Origin: JAABRT01 sp038224035
GTDB lineage: Bacteria > Gemmatimonadota > Gemmatimonadetes > Gemmatimonadales > Gemmatimonadaceae
Reading direction: 5' to 3'
NCBI GenBank assembly: GCA_038224035.1
Contig: JBBRFQ010000001.1
Location: 10,515 to 74,514 of the forward strand
Length of the DNA: 64,000 nt
Shown here: positions 16,592 through 25,448 of the stretch, piece after piece
How the letters are laid out: each line of letters starts with the position of its first letter
How positions within the stretch are numbered: position 1 is the stretch's first letter
Translations under genes and position numbers: made by a program
The notes under the pieces: model-generated
Seen by the model: the letters and a program-made list of their open reading frames with translations, nothing else
Databases searched by the model: none
Told to the model about the DNA's origin: nothing

Positions 16592-17299
16592 ATGAACTCT
16601 GCTCTTGTTCGCAACGCTCGCGCTTCCGTGGTCAGCCTACCCGTCGTCACTGCAGACTCCCATTTTGCGTCCGTCAAGCTGCGGCTGGCGGCGGGTATGG
16701 CAACCACCGCGCTTCTGCTTTCACTGCCGCTGATCTCGGGCGGCGCCCAGACGTTGGGCCTCGGAGGCTCTGTCACGCCGTACGCCGGTTATCTCGTCAC
16801 GGGACAGTGGTACGACGGCCCCGTTGGCACCTCGCTCTCGACGGCGAATACGCCGATGATTGGCGCACAGCTCTCCATCCCGCTGGTGGCGGGGTTGTCG
16901 CTGACGGGAAACGTGGGCTACGCCTCAGGTGACGTGCGGGTCGGGGTGCCGTTCCTCGGTGGCCTCAACGTGGGTACGAACAAGTTATGGGTGTATGACG
17001 CGGGACTCGAACTGGGTGGACTGCCGCGCGGAGGCACGGGTCTCGCTCCGTTCGTGCAGGGCGGGGTGGGCGGCATGACGAACAATTTGAGCAGCCGCGT
17101 GTTCTCGACGCAGTCCACGAACCTCATGTACTCGGCGGGTGTAGGTGTGGATGTCGGGTTGTCCCGGAAAATCGCCCTGCGCGTTCAGGCGAAGGACTAC
17201 ATCGGGCGCTTCGACACCCAGGAAGCGATTGGCATTGGAACGCGCGGGAACCTGTCGCATAACTGGGCCTTGAGTGCAGGTGTGAAGCTCGCCTTCTAG
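16592..17299 (+). CDS. Outer-membrane beta-barrel protein of unknown function
   Basis: The 235-residue protein has a long N-terminus and a signal core ATTALLLSLPLISGGAQ. After it come alternating amphipathic strands rich in Gly, Ala and aromatic residues (VTPYAGYLVTGQWYDG, LSLTGNVGYASGDVRVG, APFVQGGVGGMTNN, LMYSAGVGVDVGLS), and the chain ends in KLAF. The terminal Phe is the usual insertion signal for barrel proteins. The size suggests an 8- to 10-strand barrel. The ATG has GGAGG five bases upstream. Confidence 0.8.
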   Translation: MNSALVRNARASVVSLPVVTADSHFASVKLRLAAGMATTALLLSLPLISGGAQTLGLGGSVTPYAGYLVTGQWYDGPVGTSLSTANTPMIGAQLSIPLVAGLSLTGNVGYASGDVRVGVPFLGGLNVGTNKLWVYDAGLELGGLPRGGTGLAPFVQGGVGGMTNNLSSRVFSTQSTNLMYSAGVGVDVGLSRKIALRVQAKDYIGRFDTQEAIGIGTRGNLSHNWALSAGVKLAF

Positions 17300-17403
17300 C
17301 CGGTCGGCGTTAGACTAGGCACAAGGGATGGGCGCCGGGTCGGTCCCGTTGCGGGTCCGGCTCGGCATTCCATTCCGCCACCCGCTGGCTGGCCCGTCTA
17401 CTC

Positions 17404-19254
17404 GTGACCTCCATCGAGATGCCTTTCGTGCGATTCGCTCTGTTGTCGGCCGCTCATTCAGGCCGTGTGTCGTGTGTTGCCGCTCGCTGCGTCGTTGTCG
17501 GCGCAATTATCATGAGCGCGTTCACGCTCCACCCTTTACACGCGCAAGCGGGTGGCGAGCAGCCCCCCCCACCGCCGCGCTTCGATTCGCTGACGGTCGA
17601 TCAGACTCGTAGCGCCACGGGCGTGAGTCGAGCGGTGAGCGCCCAGGGATCGGCGGCTCGCACCGCGCAGGATGCGTTTGAACGCAACCGCCGAGCGGGC
17701 TTGCGCTTCTATAACGGTGGTGCGAACGCCTCGTGCGAAGTGCAGATCGGGAACCTCTGCTACTGGAACAACAATGGGGACGTGCCGCCCCCGGCGGAAC
17801 GCACCGATCTGATCATCGAGCGTGATCGTCTGCTCGAAACGCTTGCGCAGGCCGCGAGTGCGGATCCGGCCGACGACTGGGTGGCGGGCATGCGCGTGCG
17901 ATACGCGCTTGAGCAGCAAAAGCTTCCCATGGCGCTCGCTGCGGCGAGGGAGTGCGGTGGGACGGCGTGGTGGTGTGATGCGCTGCGCGGGTTGGCGTTG
18001 CACGTAATGGATCAACATGTTGACGCATCGTCCGCCTTTGATCGCGCGTTGGCGTCGATGTCGGAATCCACGCGTTGTGAGTGGACCGATCTGACGCCGT
18101 GGCTGCCCACGTCGATGCACGAGGCCTATCGCTCGAAAGGGTGCACGCAGCGGGCTGCAGACAACGGTCGCATCTTGCGAATGTCACAGCCACTGTGGTT
18201 GTTGCCCGCCAATGATCTGCGCAATGAGCTCTTCTCGCGTCACCTGATCTCTCTCGTGCACGGACAGGGTCGGATTCCTTACGACATGAGCTTCGACGGC
18301 TCGATTCCGGCAATTCAGGTGCGCTACGGTTGGCCGACTGCGTGGTCCATGCAGACGGCGGGCGCACTCGATCCGCGTCTGCCGAGCATAATCGGCCATG
18401 AGCCAACGCCGAGCTACGATTTCATACCGAGCGAGAAGGCCTTGATGTCGCCCTCAACGGCCACCGCCGCCGATTGGGATCCGGCTCGTGAAGACGCGCG
18501 CATGCGATATGCAACGCGCTACGCAACCGGATTCGCGCCACTGCCTCACCAGATTGCACGTTTCCGTCGCGGCGACTCCACCGTGATCGCGGGTGCGTGG
18601 CGCTTGATGCGTGAGCAGCGCATGGGTCCGGCGCCGTACAACGTCGGCCTTTTCGTGGCCGACGACTCAGGACACGTAATTGCGCGTCAGACGAAGGACA
18701 GCGCGGGAGCCAACGGCGCGGTGATTGCAACACTGGGGCGCACGCCACGCCTGGTCTCGCTCGAAGTGATTGCGCCGAGTGCGAAGCGCGCGACGCGCGT
18801 GCGTACTGCGGTGCAACCGCTCGGCAGCAATGCGGCCGTGAGCGACATGTTGCTGCTCGCCGGTGGTGACGCCGGTGCGACGCCAACGCTCGAGAGCGTG
18901 TCTGCTCGCGCGTGGGGCAGCAACGATATTGAGCCGGGGCGCTCATTTGGCTTGTACTGGGAAACGTATGTGCCCGTATCTCCAGCCGCTCCACTGCAGG
19001 TGACGGTTCGCGCCACGCGTACGAGCTCGAGTTTCACGCAGCGCATCGGGAACGCCCTGCGGCTGTCCCGTGCGATGACACCAGTGGCGATCAGCTTTCG
19101 CGACGCGGGGCGTCCGGACGGATTACCGGGGCGCGCGATCACGTTTACGTGGCCCGAAGTACCGCCGGGCGAGTATCGGCTCACGGTGAAACTGCAGGGC
19201 GCCACGAGTGTGGACAGCACGTCGCAGTTGTTCACCGTGCGCGGATCGCGATAG
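17404..19254 (+). CDS. Large exported protein of unknown function
   Basis: I do not recognise a named family for this 616-residue protein. A signal segment ends near LHAQA, preceding a run of prolines. Residues 100-130 hold two cysteines (ASCEVQIGNLCYW), and 170-230 look like TPR-type helices (ALEQQKLPMALAAARECG, ALRGLALHVMD). From about 470 the protein becomes a beta-sandwich-like region ending WPEVPPGEYRLTVKLQG, similar in style to accessory domains of secreted proteins. Start is ambiguous: GTG used here, ATG five codons later equally possible; neither has a clear ribosome site. Confidence 0.75.
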   Translation: MTSIEMPFVRFALLSAAHSGRVSCVAARCVVVGAIIMSAFTLHPLHAQAGGEQPPPPPRFDSLTVDQTRSATGVSRAVSAQGSAARTAQDAFERNRRAGLRFYNGGANASCEVQIGNLCYWNNNGDVPPPAERTDLIIERDRLLETLAQAASADPADDWVAGMRVRYALEQQKLPMALAAARECGGTAWWCDALRGLALHVMDQHVDASSAFDRALASMSESTRCEWTDLTPWLPTSMHEAYRSKGCTQRAADNGRILRMSQPLWLLPANDLRNELFSRHLISLVHGQGRIPYDMSFDGSIPAIQVRYGWPTAWSMQTAGALDPRLPSIIGHEPTPSYDFIPSEKALMSPSTATAADWDPAREDARMRYATRYATGFAPLPHQIARFRRGDSTVIAGAWRLMREQRMGPAPYNVGLFVADDSGHVIARQTKDSAGANGAVIATLGRTPRLVSLEVIAPSAKRATRVRTAVQPLGSNAAVSDMLLLAGGDAGATPTLESVSARAWGSNDIEPGRSFGLYWETYVPVSPAAPLQVTVRATRTSSSFTQRIGNALRLSRAMTPVAISFRDAGRPDGLPGRAITFTWPEVPPGEYRLTVKLQGATSVDSTSQLFTVRGSR

Positions 19255-19266
19255 CAGGTGGGGCTC

Positions 19267-19292
19267 GGTGCGTGGCGTGTGCGCCGCGCACC
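19267..19292. terminator. Bidirectional hairpin between convergent genes
   Basis: GGTGCGTGGCG and CGCCGCGCACC form an 11-bp stem with one G-T pair and a TGTG loop, sitting between the convergent ends of the 616-residue protein and the DUF2628 gene. Neither side has a T run. Confidence 0.45.
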
Positions 19293-19306
19293 GGGATCGG
19301 GTTGGC

Positions 19307-19897
19307 TCAGCGCGGCGCCATCGTGCCCATCACGCTCGCGAACCCGAGCGCGACAATCACGCCGACCAGCACATAGGTGAGCATGCCGCTCGTGCCACCT
19401 ACCCGGCGCAGCAACTGCAACGATTCGGCCGCGGACATCGGTTGCATCCCAACCACCCGAATCGCCGTGCGTGCGCGTCTGAACAGGAGCCAGTTACCGA
19501 TGCCGCCGGCGGCAAGACACGCGGCAAGTTGCACGGCCAGAATCATCAATGCTGCCTGCTGATTCTCCGGTTTGGCCAACTCCTCGGGTGCGATTGATCG
19601 TGCGCCTGGCACGAGCCATTCCAGCAGCGCATTGGGGATGAAGTAAAACGCCGCAAACCACACGTACATCTTGCGATAGAGAAACCAGAACGGCATCGCA
19701 AAAAATGCCGACCAGTTCCAGGTGGGAACGAACGACGAATCGTCGACAAACACCGCCAGCTTCTGGCGATACGATCGCTCCCAGCGCGGCCCGATGAATG
19801 CGCCGAGCCGTTCCTCGAACTCGACGCTTCCGGGCGCGCGCATGGCCGTGGCAGCACCGTTCGGTGTCGAGGTCGAGTTGTTCGGTTCGTCGGGCAT
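19307..19897 (-). CDS. DUF2628-like membrane protein
   Basis: The 196-residue protein has a polar N-terminus, then FIGPRWERSYRQKL, VPTWNWSAFFAMPFWFLYRKMY, the signature of DUF2628 proteins. Three or four membrane helices follow (WFAAFYFIPNALLEWL, ALMILAVQLAACLAAGG, MLTYVLVGVIVALGFASVMG). The family has no established function. It follows agmatine deiminase by eight bases when the ATG is used; a GTG overlapping that stop as GTGA is an alternative, so it is probably the third gene of the polyamine operon. Confidence 0.75.
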   Translation of the reverse strand: MPDEPNNSTSTPNGAATAMRAPGSVEFEERLGAFIGPRWERSYRQKLAVFVDDSSFVPTWNWSAFFAMPFWFLYRKMYVWFAAFYFIPNALLEWLVPGARSIAPEELAKPENQQAALMILAVQLAACLAAGGIGNWLLFRRARTAIRVVGMQPMSAAESLQLLRRVGGTSGMLTYVLVGVIVALGFASVMGTMAPR

Positions 19898-19905
19898 CTT
19901 CTGAG

Positions 19906-21003
19906 TCACGGCGTGCGGGCAGACGGCTGTTGCTGCGTGAGACAATGCAACGTTCCGAGCCCCCAGACGAGATCGACAGCGTGAATGCCCACTACGCGTC
20001 GTGTCGGGAACAGATCAGCGAGGATATTGAGCGCCAATCGATCGTTCGGGTCATTGAACGTCGGTACGAGTACTACGCCGTTCGCGATGTAAAAGTTTGC
20101 GTAACTCGCCGGCAATCGCTGTCCATCCATGACCACGGCGCGCGGATAGGGGAGCGTGACCACGCGCACTGGCTCCCCGCGTGCGTCGCGTGCGTGCTGC
20201 AGTCGCTGCAGGTTGTCGAGCGATCGGCGATGATTGTCGTCCGCGGGATCTTCTTCGTGCGCGAGCACGATGAGTCCCGGCGCCACAAACCGCGCGATGT
20301 CGTCCACGTGGCCGTGCGTGTCGTCACCCACGCACCCTTCACCGAGCCAAATCGTATGCGAGATGCCAAGGGTATCGGCGAAGACGCGCTCGTAGTCGGC
20401 TCGCCCGAGTCCGGGATTGCGCACCTGCACATCAGAGAGCAGCCACTCTTCCGTCACCAGCAGGGTGCCGAGTCCGTCTGTTTCAATCCCGCCGCCCTCA
20501 AGCACGAGCGGTGCGCCGGTATCCGGGCGCGTCGCCTGCACCAGCGGCAAGCCGCTCACCGTGTGTACGATGTCCGGAATGCGACGGTCGTGCTCGAAAT
20601 TGTCGTACTTGGCCCAGGCGTTGAAGTCCCAGCGCATCAGCGAGACGAGCCCGAGTGGATCCTGCACGCCCGTGGGCCCGCTATCGCGCAGCCAGACGCG
20701 ATCGGTAGGCGCACGGTGCAGGCGATACGTGTCGGGCGGCACGGCGTGCATGTCGAGGCACGCTGCGGCGTCTTCGCGCACGGCATCATCGTGGCACACG
20801 ATGTCCACGAGCTCACTACCCGAGATCGCCCGCACGATTTCCGCGTACACCCAGGGGATCGGCTCGAACTTGCCGGGCCAGTCGGGCTCATGATGCGGCC
20901 ACGCAATCCACGTGGCGTCATGTGGCTCCCACTCAGCGGGCATTCGCCACACGCCACGCGGATTGATGACGTCCGGAGTGGGCAGCGTCTCGATTGGTGT
21001 CAT
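19906..21003 (-). CDS. aguA: Agmatine deiminase
   Basis: The 365-residue protein belongs to the Porphyromonas-type peptidyl-arginine deiminase family and matches AguA: MPAEWEPHDATWIAWPH, DRVWLRDSGPT, VLEGGGIETDG, DTHGHVDDIARF with the catalytic His, and GLGTLHCLTQQQP with catalytic Cys354. It converts agmatine to N-carbamoylputrescine and ammonia. It begins nine bases after the amidase gene that uses its product, forming a two-step route to putrescine. No arginine decarboxylase is in the window. Confidence 0.95.
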   Translation of the reverse strand: MTPIETLPTPDVINPRGVWRMPAEWEPHDATWIAWPHHEPDWPGKFEPIPWVYAEIVRAISGSELVDIVCHDDAVREDAAACLDMHAVPPDTYRLHRAPTDRVWLRDSGPTGVQDPLGLVSLMRWDFNAWAKYDNFEHDRRIPDIVHTVSGLPLVQATRPDTGAPLVLEGGGIETDGLGTLLVTEEWLLSDVQVRNPGLGRADYERVFADTLGISHTIWLGEGCVGDDTHGHVDDIARFVAPGLIVLAHEEDPADDNHRRSLDNLQRLQHARDARGEPVRVVTLPYPRAVVMDGQRLPASYANFYIANGVVLVPTFNDPNDRLALNILADLFPTRRVVGIHAVDLVWGLGTLHCLTQQQPSARTP

Positions 21004-21012
21004 GGCGTGCGT

Positions 21013-21936
21013 CTACTCCCCGAGCCAGCGCTGAAGGATCGGGCCGTACGCATCGATGCGACGATCCCGAAGAAACGGCCAGTTGCGGCGCGTCTCTTCG
21101 ATCAGGTTGAGATCGCACTCCGCGACGAGCACTGCCGGATCTGTACCCGCCTCGGCGAGGTATCGACCAAACGGGTCGGCGATGAACGATTGACCAAAAA
21201 ACTCAATGCCGTCCGTGCCGGCTTCGGCCTCGAAGCCCACGCGATTGGGCGATGCCACGAACACGCCATTGGCGATCGCGTGCGAGCGCTGCATGGTGCG
21301 CCACGCGTCGACCTGCGGGGTGCCGAACGTGGATTTTTCGGCTGGATGCCAACCGATCGCCGTGGGATAGAAGAGAATCTCCGCGCCAAGCAGGGACGTG
21401 ATGCGCGCGCCTTCGGGAAACCACTGATCCCAGCAAATGAGCACGCCGATGTCGGCGTATTTCGTACGCCACATGCGAAAGCCGTTGATGCCCGGATGCC
21501 GATCGGTGCGCAGGTCAGCTCCCACGTCGCCCGGCGCGAAATAGTATTTCTCTTCGAAGAGTGGGTCATGCGGGATATGCATCTTGCGATACGTGCCGAG
21601 CAGCGCGCCGTCCGCGTCAATCACGCACGCCGAGTTGCGATACAGGCCGGCCGCCTGGCGCTCATAGATGGGCACCACGAGTACGACGGCGAGTTCTTTC
21701 GCGACGGCCTGCAGCGCGTGCACGGTGTCACCGGCAATCGGCTCGGCGAGATCAAAGCGGTCCAGCTTGAGTGATTTGCAGAAGTACGGTGCATTGAACA
21801 GCTCCTGCATCGCAATGATCTGCGCACCACGCGCGGCAGCTTCACGCACGCGGGTGATCGTACGCGCAAGGTTGGCAGCACGGTCATCACTGGCGGTCTC
21901 CTGGATGAGACCGACGGACACGGGGCGTCGGGACAT
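21013..21936 (-). CDS. aguB: N-carbamoylputrescine amidase
   Basis: The 307-residue protein starts at MSRRPVSVGLIQ; 24 upstream codons are poor in family similarity. It has the nitrilase triad: Glu45 in AMQELF, Lys118 in YRKMHIP and Cys168 in LICWDQWFPEG. APYFC, FEEKYYFAPGD, YPTAIGWHP and PNRVGFE are typical of AguB. It hydrolyses N-carbamoylputrescine to putrescine, CO2 and ammonia. It is the first gene of the aguB-aguA-DUF2628 run, 111 bases after the TetR gene on the same strand. Confidence 0.95.
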   Translation of the reverse strand: MSRRPVSVGLIQETASDDRAANLARTITRVREAAARGAQIIAMQELFNAPYFCKSLKLDRFDLAEPIAGDTVHALQAVAKELAVVLVVPIYERQAAGLYRNSACVIDADGALLGTYRKMHIPHDPLFEEKYYFAPGDVGADLRTDRHPGINGFRMWRTKYADIGVLICWDQWFPEGARITSLLGAEILFYPTAIGWHPAEKSTFGTPQVDAWRTMQRSHAIANGVFVASPNRVGFEAEAGTDGIEFFGQSFIADPFGRYLAEAGTDPAVLVAECDLNLIEETRRNWPFLRDRRIDAYGPILQRWLGE

Positions 21937-22047
21937 GGCGCGTGGGGCTCGGGACGAAGCGGCGCGCGGACAGGCGCGAGGACAATCATCAAAGTTCGCC
22001 GAGTGCAAACGCTGGGGGTAGGTCTGCCGCTTCGATCCGGGAGCTCG

Positions 22048-22827
22048 CTACTGCTTCGATGACGTCGCCACACGCGCTCGCAACGCGTCCGGCTCGGGAA
22101 CGGGCTGGTCGAGCAGCGGCGTGAGATAGCACCACAGCACGCGGCGGAGGTCGTCAAGCAGCGGTTTTTTTTCGGCGCTTGCGGCCCGGTCGCGCCGCGC
22201 CAGCAACGACTGCCCAATCGATGCAGCGACCAGTGCGGCGCGCCGCCGCTCCCGGGCGGGCAGCTTCGGATTGCGAGCCGCGAAGAGCAAATCGAGTCGA
22301 TCGACGATGGAGTCGAAGAGCTGCGCTCGAATACGATTGGGCGCCGCGCCGGTCGAGTCGACGGGGGCATCCGCCGTCATGAACACGCGTCGAAAGGCCG
22401 GATTTCTGTCGTGAAACGAAGCCAACGGTCGTACGATGCGATCGATGAGCCGATCAAGCGGCATTCCGCGCGGATCGGTGGCAAACGCCTTCTCGTGGAT
22501 TCTCCGGAGTTCATCGGCGAATCGCAGGGCAAGCGCGGCCACCACGGCGTCGCGATTCGGAAAGAATTGATAAAGCGAGCCTTTGGCCGTGCGCGCTCGC
22601 AGCGCAATCGCTTCGGCGGTGGCCGCATGGAGACCGTGCTCGGCGATCACCTCAGCGGCCGCATCGAGCAGCAGGTCAACGCGCTGCTGGCCGCGGATCT
22701 GCCGGGGTTTGCGGCGGTAAGTCGCGTCGGGCTCGTCGGCGCGCGTGGGTGCATCAGCGGGCCGTTCAGCGCTCGCTCGGGGAACGGTGTCGCGCGCGGG
22801 GGGACGCTTGGGCGGACGAGTGGGCAT
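22048..22827 (-). CDS. TetR/AcrR-family transcriptional regulator
   Basis: The 259-residue protein has a Pro/Arg-rich N-terminal tail of 40 residues, then a TetR helix-turn-helix at about 50-97 (LLLDAAAEVIAEHGLHAATA, KGSLYQFFPNRDAVVAAL). The C-terminal ligand domain is like those of TetR_C groups, with SFHDRNPAFRRVF. Being on the same strand directly before aguB makes control of the putrescine genes plausible but unproven. Two upstream motifs could be its own operator. Confidence 0.87.
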   Translation of the reverse strand: MPTRPPKRPPARDTVPRASAERPADAPTRADEPDATYRRKPRQIRGQQRVDLLLDAAAEVIAEHGLHAATAEAIALRARTAKGSLYQFFPNRDAVVAALALRFADELRRIHEKAFATDPRGMPLDRLIDRIVRPLASFHDRNPAFRRVFMTADAPVDSTGAAPNRIRAQLFDSIVDRLDLLFAARNPKLPARERRRAALVAASIGQSLLARRDRAASAEKKPLLDDLRRVLWCYLTPLLDQPVPEPDALRARVATSSKQ

Positions 22828-22854
22828 GCCGGGGTGAACGGGGGAGAGGGCTGC

Positions 22855-22867
22855 GGCGAATATCGCC
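22855..22867 (-). promoter_or_regulatory. Short palindrome upstream of the TetR gene
   Basis: GGCGA and TCGCC flank three bases, 27 bases before the TetR start, in a position suited to autoregulation. Confidence 0.3.
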
Positions 22868-22886
22868 CTTCAGACCCACTGAACAC

Positions 22887-22919
22887 AACATGACGTTCGC
22901 GTCGTATTGCAAACATGAC
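22887..22919 (-). promoter_or_regulatory. Direct repeats upstream of the TetR gene
   Basis: On the coding strand GTCATGTT occurs twice with starts 25 bases apart, inside the gap between the glycerate kinase stop and the TetR start. The role is unknown. Confidence 0.25.
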
Positions 22920-23010
22920 AGTGCCGTCGTGTTTTGGAGGACGGGCGAACGCGTCGGTCAGCGCATGCTGTGTCGATTTCCCCGCCGCGACGCAACGGAG
23001 AACGCTGGCG

Positions 23011-24606
23011 TCAAGCGCGACCGGGAGTTCGGCCCGGCCACCAGAGGAACGCCGACTCGTCGTCGGAAGGTGAACGCGAGATCCGGTCGCGCGGCGTGTC
23101 GGCACGAAGGAAGACCAGCACGATATCCATGACATTCGTGCCGGTCGGTCCGGTGCGCAGTAGCGCGCTGGCCGCGTCCAGCGCACGGTAGCTGCGCAGG
23201 CGCTGCAGATCGCGCGCCGGATCGCGTCCGGCGCGTCGTATGAGCAGCGCGGAGTTCGCATCCACGATGGCGCCCGCCGCATCCGTCGGGCCGTCGCGTC
23301 CATCGGTGCCGGCGGCGAGTATCGTGATGCGCTGCGCGTCGTCACGTGTCTCGACGGCGCCGTCGAGCACCAGAGCGGCGGCCAGGGCGAGCGCTTGCAT
23401 GCGCCCGCCGAGCGGCGCCTCACCGCGTGATGGATCACCCGGCCGCGGTGGTGTGAGCAAGCGCGCGTATGCACGCTGGGGATTCTCATCGGCGATGGCC
23501 GTCGACGAGGCGTCGTTTGGTGGCTCTTCATCATCGTCACCGAACAGACGGCGCGCATCGTGCATATTGACCACAGTAGGCTCACCGCCGAACACCATGA
23601 GTGCCGCGCCAGCGTGACGTCGGGCCACGGAGAGCGCGGCTTGCGCAATCGCTCCGCCGAGCGATTCGGCTTCGCCTTCAAGCGGCAAGTCCACCATCTC
23701 CGCGTGCTCGATCCCGGCATTCAGCGCGGCGCGTACTGCGGCCTGTTGCGCTTCGGCGTTGCAGGCAATCACCTCGTAGGTGACGCGCTCGAACGCCGGA
23801 TGTGTGGGCGACGGTGGAATTACGGCAACATGATCGCTGCCTTCGAGGCCGAGCGCCCGCGCAATCGGCGCGGGAAACGCCGAGCGCAGTCCGAATGCGT
23901 CACATAATCCGAGCACCGTGGAGTAAAGCAGTGGATCGGCTGTACAGGGCCCCGAGCCGATCACCGCGGGATCGTCGCCGATCACGTCGGAAAAAGCCAG
24001 GACGTGCGTCGCGCGCGCGCCGCGTGCATGGATGGCCGTGGCGAGCCGGCCACCGCCCCATCGCAGGAGTCGACGCCGAATCGCATTCATCTGATGAATT
24101 GCCAGTCCGCGCTCCATCATCTGCTGCATGGCAGTCGCGAGGTGCGTCTGCGCCTCCGCCGGATGACCGACGAGCGCGACGAGTTCGGCACACGGTGCGG
24201 CGCACAGCGATGTGGCGCCTCCGGACAGCAGCACCAACACGTCATCATCGACATTGATCTCGGCGATCGCGTTCGCGATGGCATCGGCGGCCGCTAAGGA
24301 GCCGATGTCGGGCAAAGGATGATCGCCTACTCTGAGTGGCAACGGTCCGCCCACGTAATCATTCGGACGGTGCGCGGCGATCACCAAGCCACCGGCCAAC
24401 GGGGTACCGGCCTCCCGCAGCGCGCCGAGCGCTCCGGTCGCCATCTCGGGGGCGGCCTTACCGAGCGCAAACACGTGCACCGGCGATGCGGTGCCACGCG
24501 TCTGAAGCCAATCGCGCGCACGATCGTGTGCACGCGGGAACGGCGACACGCCCTGAATGGCCGCGCGATGCAGTGCGGTCAACAGGGCGTGCGGTGTATC
24601 TGTCAT
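23011..24606 (-). CDS. Glycerate 2-kinase (MOFRL/GckA family) with an internal insertion
   Basis: The 531-residue protein carries the family motifs: FALGKAAPEM at 46-55, GDHPLPD at 94-100, LLSGGATSL near 130, VIGDDPAVIGSGP, GGEPTV, GTDGRDGPTDAAGA and RTGPTGTNVMDI. The family phosphorylates D-glycerate to 2-phosphoglycerate. Between GGEPTV and GGRMQALAL there are 54 residues where relatives have about ten; the extra stretch is acidic then proline-rich (FGDDDEEPPND, LTPPRPGDPSRGE) and looks like a surface loop. It starts nine bases after the peroxiredoxin. Confidence 0.9.
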   Translation of the reverse strand: MTDTPHALLTALHRAAIQGVSPFPRAHDRARDWLQTRGTASPVHVFALGKAAPEMATGALGALREAGTPLAGGLVIAAHRPNDYVGGPLPLRVGDHPLPDIGSLAAADAIANAIAEINVDDDVLVLLSGGATSLCAAPCAELVALVGHPAEAQTHLATAMQQMMERGLAIHQMNAIRRRLLRWGGGRLATAIHARGARATHVLAFSDVIGDDPAVIGSGPCTADPLLYSTVLGLCDAFGLRSAFPAPIARALGLEGSDHVAVIPPSPTHPAFERVTYEVIACNAEAQQAAVRAALNAGIEHAEMVDLPLEGEAESLGGAIAQAALSVARRHAGAALMVFGGEPTVVNMHDARRLFGDDDEEPPNDASSTAIADENPQRAYARLLTPPRPGDPSRGEAPLGGRMQALALAAALVLDGAVETRDDAQRITILAAGTDGRDGPTDAAGAIVDANSALLIRRAGRDPARDLQRLRSYRALDAASALLRTGPTGTNVMDIVLVFLRADTPRDRISRSPSDDESAFLWWPGRTPGRA

Positions 24607-24615
24607 CAGTGTGCG

Positions 24616-25176
24616 TCAGCGCGCGACTTTCTTGATCGCCACGTCGAGTTCATCGTAGGCGTCCTGCGCCATCGCGCGAAAGCTGGTCGCGTAGCTGATC
24701 TTGCCGTCGGGACCAATGACGTACAGGTAGCGCTTGTGATAGCCTGTTTCGGTGGCCGCATGGTAGAGGGCGCCGACTTTCTTGTCGGTGTCCGCACCCA
24801 TCGCGAACTGGAATCCATCATCCTTGGCCCAGGCCGTGAGATCAGCGCCATTGTCGGTGCTGATACCAACCAGCGTGACGTTCTTGCCGTTGAGGAACAT
24901 GCTTTCGTACTTGTCGCGGTACGTGTGCATCTGCGCGGTGCAGCCGCTGGTGCGGGCTTTCGGGAAAAAGGCCAACACCACCGTCTCCCCGCGATGCTCG
25001 GAGAGCTTGAACGGCTTGGCGGTGGGTCCGGCCTGCGTCACGGTCGTCAGTGTGAAGTCGGGCGCGATGTCACCAACGCTGAGCAGCGAGGCTGCCGGCG
25101 CCTGCGCGTGCAGCGGCAAAAGCGAGGGCGCGACAATCAGCACCGCTGCGGCCAGGAACGATCGGGAACGAAGCAT
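24616..25176 (-). CDS. Exported peroxiredoxin (AhpC/TSA, Bcp-like), single active cysteine
   Basis: The 186-residue protein has a signal peptide ending near LHAQA and GDIAPDFTL. The peroxidatic site is in PKARTSGCTAQM, where most Bcp/PrxQ proteins have TPGCT. The resolving Cys usually five residues later is absent and no other Cys remains in the mature chain, so it should act as a 1-Cys enzyme needing an external thiol. VLAFFPK, VGISTDN and YLYVIGPDG fit the fold. The ATG has GGAG nine bases upstream. Confidence 0.88.
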   Translation of the reverse strand: MLRSRSFLAAAVLIVAPSLLPLHAQAPAASLLSVGDIAPDFTLTTVTQAGPTAKPFKLSEHRGETVVLAFFPKARTSGCTAQMHTYRDKYESMFLNGKNVTLVGISTDNGADLTAWAKDDGFQFAMGADTDKKVGALYHAATETGYHKRYLYVIGPDGKISYATSFRAMAQDAYDELDVAIKKVAR

Positions 25177-25236
25177 TGAACAAGACTCCATGAAGGGCAA
25201 AATTGCGTGGGCGAATCAGTACAGCACGGAAGATAC

Positions 25237-25262
25237 CCCCGAAACCGTGGACACGTTCGGGG
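25237..25262 (-). promoter_or_regulatory. Inverted repeat in the peroxiredoxin/lipoprotein divergent region
   Basis: CCCCGAA and TTCGGGG flank 12 bases in the 272-base region between the divergent peroxiredoxin and glycine-zipper genes, about 60 bases before the peroxiredoxin start. It may be an operator or leader hairpin. I see no RNA gene in the rest of the gap. Confidence 0.3.
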
Positions 25263-25448
25263 CTGTCGGTGTCCGCAGGACGGGACGGGTCATGTGCCGA
25301 CAAAAGGACAATGCTCGGTGACCCCCGGCACGTTTCCTCTGCCACGTCCTCCCGATACGGGTGATTCGCGGTGGCACGGCTTGTGCTCTGTCAGTGGGTA
25401 ACGCTGGCCTGCGTGGTCAGCGGCACGATCTTCTTTCCGAGGTGCACC

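Noticed and set aside
19798..21774. Open frame of 658 codons on the plus strand across the agmatine genes (mirror at 31713-33689)
   Set aside because: It is antisense to aguA and aguB, which have complete catalytic motifs; the antisense product is His/Arg-rich low-complexity sequence typical of GC-rich shadow frames.
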